64,000 bases of DNA from an uncultured bacterium (lineage in GTDB: Bacteria; Planctomycetota; Phycisphaerae; Phycisphaerales; SM1A02), in contig CAIKXA010000020.1 in assembly GCA_903831295.1 (NCBI GenBank), positions 1-64,000 of the forward strand. Reading direction: 5' to 3'. Below are positions 8,650 to 16,679 of this stretch, in pieces. The translations under genes and the position numbers were made by a program. The first letter of the stretch is position 1, and each line of letters opens with the position of its first letter. The notes below the pieces were generated by a model. That model did no database searches. It saw only the letters and a list, made by a program, of their open reading frames with translations, and was not told the DNA's origin.

Positions 8650-10647
8650 ATGAAAATCGGATCGCACCGAAGCGCTGCTGGTGGTGTTGGAAACGCAATT
8701 CGCGAGGCTGTTGAGCTTGGATTTGATTGCGTTCAACTATTCACCGCGAATCAACGCCAATGGAAACCGCGCCAGCCTTCCAAAGATGAATGCCTGGATT
8801 GGTTTGAAGCGCTAAAAATCGCAGGGTGGATCAACCCTGATGACCATCGGGTTGTGAGTCACAATAGTTATTTGGTGAACCTTGCAAGTCCAGATACACG
8901 GGCCAGAAATAAATCAATTGCGTTGCAGCGAAGCGAGTTGGAGCGTTGTGAAATGCTTCAGATTCGACTTTGTGTAATGCATCCCGGCGCGCACCTTGGG
9001 ACCAAGCGATCACCAAGAGAAATAAACAATCTAGAAGCACAACCGTCCGCCGAGGAGCTGGCTGGTATCAAGCGGCTTGCGGAAAGCCTGAATCAACTTC
9101 ACAAAGATTTACCCGGCTATAAGGTGTTTACTTGTCTAGAAAATACGGTTGGTGCGGGAACCACTTTGGGATACAACTTCAACCAACTCGCGGCAACGAA
9201 AGAGCTTGTTGTTGAATCGGATCGTGTTTCAATTTGTATTGATACATGCCACGCGGTTGCGGCCGGATACTGCATGGACACCAGTGAGGGCGCGAAAAAA
9301 ACTCTGAAATTAATTGATACATATCTGGGTCTTGAACAGGTTCGTGTAATTCACACGAACGATTCTCTATTTCCCTGCGGAAGCCGTAAAGACAGACATG
9401 CACATATTCTTGATGGCCTGTGTGGCAAATCGTGTTTTCACGCAATCACAAACGTGAAATTATGGAAGAATGTCCCGATGATTCTTGAAACTCCCAAAGA
9501 AGGTTTATATCAAGGTCGCGATTGGGATTTGGAGAATGCCGATCGGTTGCGTGGTGTTAAAAATATCAAATCCACAATCAATTCACGCAAGCTCGATCTT
9601 GGGGCAAAGAGATCTCTTAAGAAAATTCCAATACTAGCTTTGTTGCTTGCGCTATCGCATCTTTTCATCAATTTTGGTTGTAAAACAAAAACCCTAGATC
9701 AAATCCGTGGTGATTCTTCTACCGAAACAATTCCCGCGCTGGCAGGTTCGACTTTGCCAAACGTGCAAGAGTCGGGTCAGCTTTCTCAGGCGAACCAATT
9801 CATGGAGTCTGGTGATTACGACAACGCCCTAAATATTTTTCAAGAGATTTTGCAGGAAAACCCCAAACTGCCAGAAGCATGGGTTGGTGTGGGACAAATT
9901 CAATCACATAAACAAGATTGGACACAAGCTGAAACCGCTTTTTCCAACGCGGCCGCTCTTGATTCTGAAAATTTTGACGCGCAGTTTGGTCGTGGCAAAG
10001 CCTTGCAGGTTCTAAACCGCTTGGTGGATGCGATACGCGCCTATCACAGAGCGTTGCTTGTTCGTCCAGATGATTTTGATGCGAATTTAAATATGGCGAC
10101 GGCTTATTTGCAGTTGGACGAAGCAAGAAGCGCGATTGTTTTCGCTGAAAAGTCAGTTAAGTTAAAGCCAGATTCTGGAGTGGCGCGCATCAACCTAGGT
10201 GTGGCGTATGAACTTTCTGGAAAGCCTGAGCTTGCGATTCAACAATATGAATTAGCGGCGGAATTGATGGAGCCAACGCCGCAGCTTTTAACAAACCTGT
10301 TGAACGCCTATGCGCAAAGCAAGAGATATAGAGAAGCTGTAAATGCGGCGTTGTTGTTGGTGAAGTTGGCGCCCAATGCAAATAGCTACGAGCGGCTTGG
10401 GTGGGCATACTTTCGTGTGAAAAATTATGAGAGAAGTCTCTGGAGTTATCGCGAAGCAGTTCGTTTGGATCCCAAGCACTGGCCGTCCTGGAATGGGGTG
10501 GGTGTAAATCTACTCAACGCTTGGGTTGTTGGCGGAAAAACGGATATGAATCTTCAGTCTTCTGCAAAATCAGCTTTTGAGCGCTCGCTTCAGCAAAATC
10601 CAGAGCAACCGAAAGTTGCAAAATTAATCAAAACATACAAGCTTTAA
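8650..10647 (+). CDS. Endonuclease IV fused to a membrane-anchored TPR protein
   Basis: One uninterrupted 665-residue frame with two parts. Residues 1-300 are endonuclease IV (Nfo), which incises DNA at abasic sites. All nine metal-ligand positions of the family appear conserved: SHNSYL (His71), MHPGAHL, CLENTVG, CIDTCHA, IHTNDS, KDRHAH and ILETP. Residues 324-344 are a basic-hydrophobic segment (KKIPILALLLALSHLFINFG then Cys344) that looks like a lipoprotein signal with a weak lipobox, or a membrane anchor. Residues 375-665 are tandem TPR repeats. No ATG or GTG occurs between the parts; a TTG at residue 300 could start a separate lipoprotein. Either this is a true fusion or two genes share one frame because the nfo stop was lost. 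Confidence 0.85.
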   Translation: MKIGSHRSAAGGVGNAIREAVELGFDCVQLFTANQRQWKPRQPSKDECLDWFEALKIAGWINPDDHRVVSHNSYLVNLASPDTRARNKSIALQRSELERCEMLQIRLCVMHPGAHLGTKRSPREINNLEAQPSAEELAGIKRLAESLNQLHKDLPGYKVFTCLENTVGAGTTLGYNFNQLAATKELVVESDRVSICIDTCHAVAAGYCMDTSEGAKKTLKLIDTYLGLEQVRVIHTNDSLFPCGSRKDRHAHILDGLCGKSCFHAITNVKLWKNVPMILETPKEGLYQGRDWDLENADRLRGVKNIKSTINSRKLDLGAKRSLKKIPILALLLALSHLFINFGCKTKTLDQIRGDSSTETIPALAGSTLPNVQESGQLSQANQFMESGDYDNALNIFQEILQENPKLPEAWVGVGQIQSHKQDWTQAETAFSNAAALDSENFDAQFGRGKALQVLNRLVDAIRAYHRALLVRPDDFDANLNMATAYLQLDEARSAIVFAEKSVKLKPDSGVARINLGVAYELSGKPELAIQQYELAAELMEPTPQLLTNLLNAYAQSKRYREAVNAALLLVKLAPNANSYERLGWAYFRVKNYERSLWSYREAVRLDPKHWPSWNGVGVNLLNAWVVGGKTDMNLQSSAKSAFERSLQQNPEQPKVAKLIKTYKL

Positions 10648-10648
10648 T

Positions 10649-11689
10649 ATGGAAAACTCAAATCCAATCAAGGACATGCAGGCGGCGATAGTGGTCGCGG
10701 AGCAAAATGCGTCACTCACATCCAAACAAGTGGGGGACGCTCTTGCTGCGATCTTCAGTGGACAGATTGAAACATCAATGATCGAACAGTGGTTGCGATT
10801 AGTTTCAAGACACATTCCAACAAGTGCCGAAATATTTGGTGGTGTTCAGGCTCTCCTTCAAACAACAACGCTCATTCCAACAGACATTGCTTGCGAAAAA
10901 ATTATTGACACGGCAGGTACTGGTGGCGCACCCAAAATGCTGAATGTAAGCACGCTTTCGGCGCTTGTTATTGCGGCTTGCCGTGGTGTTGTTGCTAAAA
11001 GTGGAAATCGTTCGCGCACGGGATTTGGTTCATCTGAAACACTTGCAGCGCTGGGTATGAATATTCAAGCCCCACCCACGACACAAGTAAAAATGTTGGC
11101 GGAGTGCGGGTTTTGTTTTTGTTTGGCTTCAAAGTATTTTCCGGCGGCGCGGTTTGCGGCCGATGCGCGCAAGGCGATTGGCACGCCGACCTTGTTCAAT
11201 TCAATTGGCCCACTTGCAAATCCCGCGGGCGCTTTACGCCAAGTGGTTGGAGTTTGGAGCCGCGAACTTTTGGAACCAGTGGCTGAAGTTCTGGCACGAC
11301 GCGGCGCGGTAAAGGCGTTTGTGATTCATAGCGCCGACGGATTTGATGAGATGAGTGTGAGTGATAAAACTTACGCCATAGAAGTTGTTCGTGGACGCGT
11401 GATGGGAAATATTGTTTTTGAACCAGAGCAGTTTGGAATTAGCCGCCAAGCTTCTGCTCCGCGAGGAGTGAAAAATCTTGAAGATGCCACGACCCTGTTT
11501 AGAAGGCTGGCTTCTGGAATTGATCGTGGCGCGGAACTTGATTTGGTTTTAATCAACGCCGCGCTTGGTTTAATGGTGGCGGATAAGGCAAGTGATCCAA
11601 AGTCTGCGACGGGGCTGGCAACTGATGCTATTCAGTCTGGTCGCGTGAATTCGCTTCTAGAAACAGTGATCAAGCTTTCAAATCAATAA
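10649..11689 (+). CDS. trpD: Anthranilate phosphoribosyltransferase-like protein
   Basis: 346 residues of the class III nucleoside phosphorylase/TrpD fold. TrpD joins anthranilate and PRPP in tryptophan synthesis. Seen: the PRPP loop DTAGTGGAPKMLNVST, the FNSIGPLANPAG segment and the Mg-binding DGFDEMS. The motif that is normally KHGNR followed by GSAD reads KSGNRSRTGFGSSETLAALG here, so the anthranilate-contacting His is Ser, and GSAD is GSSE with a one-residue deletion. No other trp gene is near. It may be TrpD with a relaxed site or a relative using another aromatic or amine acceptor. It starts one base after the previous stop, so it is co-transcribed with the fusion gene. Confidence 0.8.
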   Translation: MENSNPIKDMQAAIVVAEQNASLTSKQVGDALAAIFSGQIETSMIEQWLRLVSRHIPTSAEIFGGVQALLQTTTLIPTDIACEKIIDTAGTGGAPKMLNVSTLSALVIAACRGVVAKSGNRSRTGFGSSETLAALGMNIQAPPTTQVKMLAECGFCFCLASKYFPAARFAADARKAIGTPTLFNSIGPLANPAGALRQVVGVWSRELLEPVAEVLARRGAVKAFVIHSADGFDEMSVSDKTYAIEVVRGRVMGNIVFEPEQFGISRQASAPRGVKNLEDATTLFRRLASGIDRGAELDLVLINAALGLMVADKASDPKSATGLATDAIQSGRVNSLLETVIKLSNQ

Positions 11690-11750
11690 ATCTTCAAGAA
11701 AAAAAGCACGTATTTCTAAGAAGCTTGCTGATTGCAGCCATGCTGTATGA

Positions 11751-14306
11751 GTGCCTAACGGACTCTTTGGGCTTTTTGTTGCGCTTGTTCTAACTGCATC
11801 TATTTCCATTGGCTTAACGCTAAATCCTGGAATGGAAGGCGAGCTGTGTGTTGATATTTCCATTGTTGTTTCAGCTTGTTTTGGAATTCTGTCGCTTTTG
11901 CTAAGTGGTAAAAAATCGGTTTTTGCAGCGTTTTTATCGCTTGTTTTACTTGGTGTTGCTTGGGGCGGTCACTCTTCAACAAGGGAGTCGGTTGGAAATA
12001 TCCGCGCCACAATCGGAAATGATGTTGTTTTTGTTCAATTTAAAGCCGCTTTAGTTGAACGATTTAAACAACCAGATACATCCGACATTGATCTGTTGGA
12101 TAAATTTCAAATCGCGATTGAACCGCCTCGATTCCGAGCGATGGCTGAAATGATTCAATCGATTGGCAACGATGTGGTGGTTCCATGTTCGGGCACGGTC
12201 ACTATTTTTATAGATGGTGAAGGCGGTGAATTTTCTGTTGGGGATGTTGTGAAAGGTGTTGGCTGGCTTCGTGGACTGGAAGAACCACACAATCCTGGCG
12301 AAGTGGATTTTAGAGTGCGCTCATTTCGAACCGATCATGGCGGAAACATTTCGGTGGCTGGAAATCTGGAAATTGTTGAAAAATCAACAGAAGTAAATCA
12401 TTTTTATTCCATGTTTCGTAGGCGGGTGTGTGATTGGGTGGATAAAAATTTATTAAATTCCATAGCAAACATAGCGCCCGCGAAAATTCAAACACTTATT
12501 GTGGCTATGACTACAGGAAGGGAACTTACTGGATACAAGGGGCTTCGCCAAAATTTTTCAACAAGTGGACTGAGTCATTTTTTGGCGATAAGTGGATTTA
12601 ATCTTGCCATTTTGTTTGGCGCCGTTTGGGTTTGCATGGAATTTTTACACTTCCCGTGGCTCATTCGTGGTTGGTTTCTGATGACAACCGCGTTTGTATT
12701 TTTATTTGTTGTTGATGTTGAAACTTCTGTCTTACGCGCCGGTATAGCTGGAATATTGGTTGGTGTGTCGGTTGCTTGTGATCGCGGTTGGCGGGCTGAT
12801 GGCATGCTTGCTGTTGCGGCAATATTTACGCTGTGTTGTGATCCGTGGGCCGCATGGAATCCTGGATTTCAATTGAGTTATGGTGCGGTTCTTGCCCTGC
12901 GATACGGTAGCGAACCGATATTAAATTTACTCTCTATTCCTTGGAAATTATTTCCGCGGCTTTCAAATTTCATTCCAAGCTCCATCACAAAGTCGTTGTT
13001 GACTGCGTTTTCAGCAAGTATCGCAGCGTGGTTGGTTTCCACACCAATCACTGAATCACATTTTGGAAGCGTGTCTGTTTGGGCTGCTGTGGCAAGCACA
13101 ATTCTTGCGCCACTTGCTGCGGTAATCACGGTATTGGCATCCATTGCGTGTTTACTTGGAGGGGTTCCTTTGATTAGTGTTGTGTTGGGATATCCACTCG
13201 CATTTTTTTCAATTATTTTTCTATGGCTTGTTGATTGTGTCGCAACATTGCCAGCGGTGAATATTCGCGGCGGGTTGGTTCCGTGGTGGTGGTCTGTTAT
13301 TGAACTTATCTCCCTTGCTGGTTGTTGGATTTCTGGAGTGTTATTGATTCGGCGTATTTGTATATATCTTTTTATGTTTTTGTTTGCTGCAGCAATGTTC
13401 TTTCCCGCATCTGTAGTGGCCGCGTCTCCTATAGGTTGGAAACTTAGAATGACCACAATTTCAGTCGGAGATGGCAGTGCTCACGTTATTGAAACTCCAA
13501 ATACGTGCGTGCTATTTGATGCCGGGACAATATCTCGCCGAGCTGGGGGATCTCAACTGGTTGTGCCGGCGCTGAAGGCGATTGGGTGCACGAAATTTGA
13601 TGCGGTCATTATTTCTCATCCACACCTTGATCATTTTTCGGCGCTTCCGGAAATTGCGAAGGCTTTCACAATTGATCGCATTTTTGCGAGTGAATTGTTT
13701 CTTCAATCAACCAACGAGCAAAGTGCGCCCGTGGCTTTAATTGAAAATCTAAAAAACTACAAACTTAAAATTGAACCGCTTGTGGCTGGAAACACCATGA
13801 ATTTTGGCGGATTTATTTGGCGAGTTTTGCATCCAAAAGTTGGCTATCAAAGCCGAATCGTGAATGATGGAAGTTTGGTGTTTCAAATTAGCCCCAAAGA
13901 TATTCCATTGGGTGGCGATGGGGTTCATACAGATCCTTGCTGGTTAACTTTGTGTGGTGACTCACAAACCGAGGCCATAGCCAACATTCTTGCATCGCCT
14001 TATTTTTCTCCATCTATGGTTATGGAGTTACCGCATCATGGAGCATGGACCGATGGAGTTTCTGAATTGGTTGCTGGTTTGAATTCCTGCACCTTCATTC
14101 AAAGCACGGGATTCCGAAGGTTTTCATTCGACCGAATTGGTTCGTTGATTCAAAATCGAATTCGTGGCGTGACTTGTCGCGATGGCGCACTGCGTGTGAC
14201 CTGGTTTGAAACGGTCATCAATGAAAGGGTTACACATCAGATTTTATTGGAGCGGTGGGCGGGGGTGGACTGGGTTGAGGTGAATTGCTACACGTATCCG
14301 AAATAA
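11751..14306 (+). CDS. comEC: ComEC/Rec2-type DNA uptake channel protein
   Basis: 851 residues from GTG 11751; a stop lies directly upstream in frame. Order: N-terminal membrane segments, a beta-rich DUF4131-like periplasmic part, the competence domain with its hallmark TSGLSHFLAISGFNLAIL (about residues 272-289), a run of transmembrane helices, and a C-terminal metallo-beta-lactamase domain starting near MTTISVGDGSAHVIETP with the metal motif SHPHLDHFSALPE and later LPHHGAW. ComEC carries single-stranded DNA through the inner membrane during natural transformation, and the lactamase-like domain probably degrades one strand. The last 77 bases overlap the convergent gene on the other strand. 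No other competence genes are in the window. Confidence 0.92.
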   Translation: MPNGLFGLFVALVLTASISIGLTLNPGMEGELCVDISIVVSACFGILSLLLSGKKSVFAAFLSLVLLGVAWGGHSSTRESVGNIRATIGNDVVFVQFKAALVERFKQPDTSDIDLLDKFQIAIEPPRFRAMAEMIQSIGNDVVVPCSGTVTIFIDGEGGEFSVGDVVKGVGWLRGLEEPHNPGEVDFRVRSFRTDHGGNISVAGNLEIVEKSTEVNHFYSMFRRRVCDWVDKNLLNSIANIAPAKIQTLIVAMTTGRELTGYKGLRQNFSTSGLSHFLAISGFNLAILFGAVWVCMEFLHFPWLIRGWFLMTTAFVFLFVVDVETSVLRAGIAGILVGVSVACDRGWRADGMLAVAAIFTLCCDPWAAWNPGFQLSYGAVLALRYGSEPILNLLSIPWKLFPRLSNFIPSSITKSLLTAFSASIAAWLVSTPITESHFGSVSVWAAVASTILAPLAAVITVLASIACLLGGVPLISVVLGYPLAFFSIIFLWLVDCVATLPAVNIRGGLVPWWWSVIELISLAGCWISGVLLIRRICIYLFMFLFAAAMFFPASVVAASPIGWKLRMTTISVGDGSAHVIETPNTCVLFDAGTISRRAGGSQLVVPALKAIGCTKFDAVIISHPHLDHFSALPEIAKAFTIDRIFASELFLQSTNEQSAPVALIENLKNYKLKIEPLVAGNTMNFGGFIWRVLHPKVGYQSRIVNDGSLVFQISPKDIPLGGDGVHTDPCWLTLCGDSQTEAIANILASPYFSPSMVMELPHHGAWTDGVSELVAGLNSCTFIQSTGFRRFSFDRIGSLIQNRIRGVTCRDGALRVTWFETVINERVTHQILLERWAGVDWVEVNCYTYPK

Positions 14307-15441
14307 GAATGGCGTCTTTCAACTGAATTGCGCACCCAAATGCGCCGCGGCTTGATTGATCAAGCCGAACGGTGAATTCACTTCCGGTGATCGGTAGTCT
14401 AAGAACAACGGGCTTGAATTCTGAATTTATTTTTCCACGCCAAATAATTTTTTCACCACATTCAATGATCGCCTGACAATCTATATTTTTTAAAAGTTGC
14501 GTTGGAATATGAACTGATGTAAATAACGTGCAATTCACGAATGGTGTTGTAAACCGAAACACCCCGGGTCCATGAAGGTTCATTGGCGTTGCATCGAAGG
14601 CAGTCGGAATATATTCGGAGATAATTATTGGTGGAGAAAGCCTTGGGTTTATGACTTGATCAGCTTCAGCCACTTTCCAAAAGCAACTGACGAGTGGAAA
14701 TATGGTGTTTGTGTTGGGCGCAATACCTAGAACATTATTCCAAGGAATGGTGGCGCTTTCCATCTCTCCAACCGCATGTGGTTTGCTTAATCGGCACTGA
14801 TTTTGATCATCGCTCCAAGAATCAAAATCTAAAACACTTCCATCTTGCAACCAAATACGCCACCCACTTGGCTTTTTAATTTTTGTTGAGAGGCGGATTT
14901 CCGCAACGCGATTGAGTGCGATATATGTGACTTTGTTTTTTATTTTTTCATCGCCCGGGTTATTTGATTTGGTTAACTCAATTCCAACACCGTTTGCCAT
15001 GTCGATTGAATCTATAAATCCATCAAGACGGTCATTATTTACAAGACAAACAGTGTCGTTTTTATTTTCTATGTTTTTCCCCAACACAGATGTACTAATT
15101 GCCTTTGTGTTTTCAAGGTCGATTGGTATGGACAAAAGGACACTGTTTCGCCAAGAAGCCTTGGGGGCATCCATTTCAAACCTGCCCGCAATTCTTTGTC
15201 CATCTGACGTTATGTAATAACTCTGTTGATCTAATTTTTTCTGATTATTTAAATTGGGTGTTTGTTGAATTCGAACGCCACACCATCCAGGCCATGTGTT
15301 GGTTGTAGGTGCGGATTTCACCTCTACTTGAGTGACCGTACCCCCAACAATTGGTTCAAACAATAAAGAATCGTTGGCAAGTGCTGGTAGTGAAACGCAC
15401 AACAATCCAAGGGTAAATTTGTTTTTAATTTTTCTTCCCAT
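14230..15441 (-). CDS. Secreted protein with NPCBM-like C-terminal domain
   Basis: 403 residues. The N-terminus (KNKFTLGLLCVSLPALA, cleavage before NDSLL) is a signal peptide. The middle is a beta-rich region with tryptophans (SGWRIWLQDGSVLDFDSWSD). The C-terminal third (FTTPFVNCTLFTSVHIPTQL, IIWRGKINSEFKPVVLRLPI) has the pattern of NPCBM/NEW2 carbohydrate-binding-like modules common in planctomycetes; this is fold recognition by eye. A Pro-rich tail (QPSPPPPTAP) lies antisense to the end of comEC. Its start touches the stop of the upstream gene, so it is the last gene of the MoxR operon. Function unknown; an extracytoplasmic binding role is inferred. Confidence 0.65.
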   Translation of the reverse strand: MGRKIKNKFTLGLLCVSLPALANDSLLFEPIVGGTVTQVEVKSAPTTNTWPGWCGVRIQQTPNLNNQKKLDQQSYYITSDGQRIAGRFEMDAPKASWRNSVLLSIPIDLENTKAISTSVLGKNIENKNDTVCLVNNDRLDGFIDSIDMANGVGIELTKSNNPGDEKIKNKVTYIALNRVAEIRLSTKIKKPSGWRIWLQDGSVLDFDSWSDDQNQCRLSKPHAVGEMESATIPWNNVLGIAPNTNTIFPLVSCFWKVAEADQVINPRLSPPIIISEYIPTAFDATPMNLHGPGVFRFTTPFVNCTLFTSVHIPTQLLKNIDCQAIIECGEKIIWRGKINSEFKPVVLRLPITGSEFTVRLDQSSRGAFGCAIQLKDAILISDTCSNSPQPSPPPPTAPIKSDV

Positions 15442-16679
15442 TACTTTTGAAATATTGGGAGATATCTTTTTGGCATTTGTAAAACAATCAACGCCATAGA
15501 TGTGCTGTAGGCCTGTCCCGCCTGATAATCGATCCAGCCACCACTGTCAGCTTGCTTTGAAATCATCTCGTCGCGAATACGTGGCCACCAATTATTCCAC
15601 CTGTTTCCACCCGCGAGATACATGGCCTGAACCGCGTAATAGTGCCCGTAAAAATAATGCGCCTCACCAGAAGAATTACCTCCCATGATGTTTCGCTCGC
15701 CTTGTAAATAATTCAAACCACGCTCTATTGAATCATCCGAATACACACCCGCGTAATACAAACTGGCGACTCCGGCCGCAGTTCGAGGCCACGCACTTGT
15801 GCCGCTCATTGTCATATAGCGGAATCCACCATCGCTATTTTGACACGATCGAACATAAGCGATCGCTCGATCGATTGTGTCCTTTGAAACTTTAATTCCA
15901 GCGTTGCGCGCGCTACGAAGCGCCATGACCTCGCAAATCGTCACGCTAATATCGGCGTCATAGGGAACTGGGTTATATCGCCATCCACCCTCCTCATTTT
16001 GACTGTTCGTGATCAATTCCACGGCCCTTGTAAGCGCGTCACGAACTCGAGCGTCCTCTGGATTCATTCCATAAATTTCACCAAGAAAGAGCGTGGCAAA
16101 TCCATGTCCATACATTGGTCCGTGGCTATTTTCCGTCGCGAGCAATCCTGTTTCTGTGGCGCTGCTTAATACAAACTCCAACGCCTTGCGAACATTGTCG
16201 CCATACACGCCACGGCCGGGTAGGTGACCATCGGACATAAACGCAAGCGCACAGAGCGCGGTGATTCCCGCATGCCGCGAAAACCTTCCGCGTCCAAACG
16301 ATCCGTCGTCATTTTGCAACCCGGCTAAATAGCGAAGACCGCGCTGGATTGATTCTTCCGTTGCGGAATTGGTTTCTGATTGCATTGGTGCATTTTGTGC
16401 GCTGGCACCAACCTCCAGTGGCCTAGCTTTATCCAAGTCAATCGCCTCAATTGATTTTGGAATTGTGTTGGTTGTGGTTTTTGATTGCGTGGTGTTTGGA
16501 TTTAAAGTTTCCGGCTCTGTTTGTGTGATTTGCTTTTGTGCTGACGTGTCTTGTGTTTTGGGTTCTAAATTTTCTGTTTGTTGCGCTGCTTTTTGGGCTG
16601 AAAATCCACGCGTCGAAATCACGCTTGTGTTCAAACATATAAACATCAAAAAAATTATGCGTGTGGGTGATTTTTTCAT
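15441..16679 (-). CDS. Secreted prenyltransferase/squalene-oxidase-repeat protein
   Basis: 412 residues. A basic start and hydrophobic segment (IIFLMFICLNTSVIS) form a signal peptide. A Gln/Thr-rich low-complexity linker follows (residues 30-95). From about residue 108 there are repeated units of the alpha/alpha-toroid type: GLRYLAGLQNDDGSFG, ALTRAVELITNSQNEEGGW, AIAYVRSCQNSDGGFRY, MISKQADSGGWIDYQ. The QxxDGxF/W signature is that of prenyltransferase, terpene cyclase and complement-like repeats. The cyclase DxDD acid motif is not seen, so it is more likely a binding or scaffold toroid than an enzyme. It overlaps the preceding gene by four bases, and the same gene follows MoxR/VWA clusters in other planctomycetes. 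Confidence 0.8.
   Translation of the reverse strand: MKKSPTRIIFLMFICLNTSVISTRGFSAQKAAQQTENLEPKTQDTSAQKQITQTEPETLNPNTTQSKTTTNTIPKSIEAIDLDKARPLEVGASAQNAPMQSETNSATEESIQRGLRYLAGLQNDDGSFGRGRFSRHAGITALCALAFMSDGHLPGRGVYGDNVRKALEFVLSSATETGLLATENSHGPMYGHGFATLFLGEIYGMNPEDARVRDALTRAVELITNSQNEEGGWRYNPVPYDADISVTICEVMALRSARNAGIKVSKDTIDRAIAYVRSCQNSDGGFRYMTMSGTSAWPRTAAGVASLYYAGVYSDDSIERGLNYLQGERNIMGGNSSGEAHYFYGHYYAVQAMYLAGGNRWNNWWPRIRDEMISKQADSGGWIDYQAGQAYSTSMALIVLQMPKRYLPIFQK

Noticed and set aside
15441..16679. Reading the toroid protein as a terpene cyclase or squalene-hopene cyclase
   Set aside because: It has the repeats and a signal peptide, but the DxDD acid motif was not found and the length is too short.
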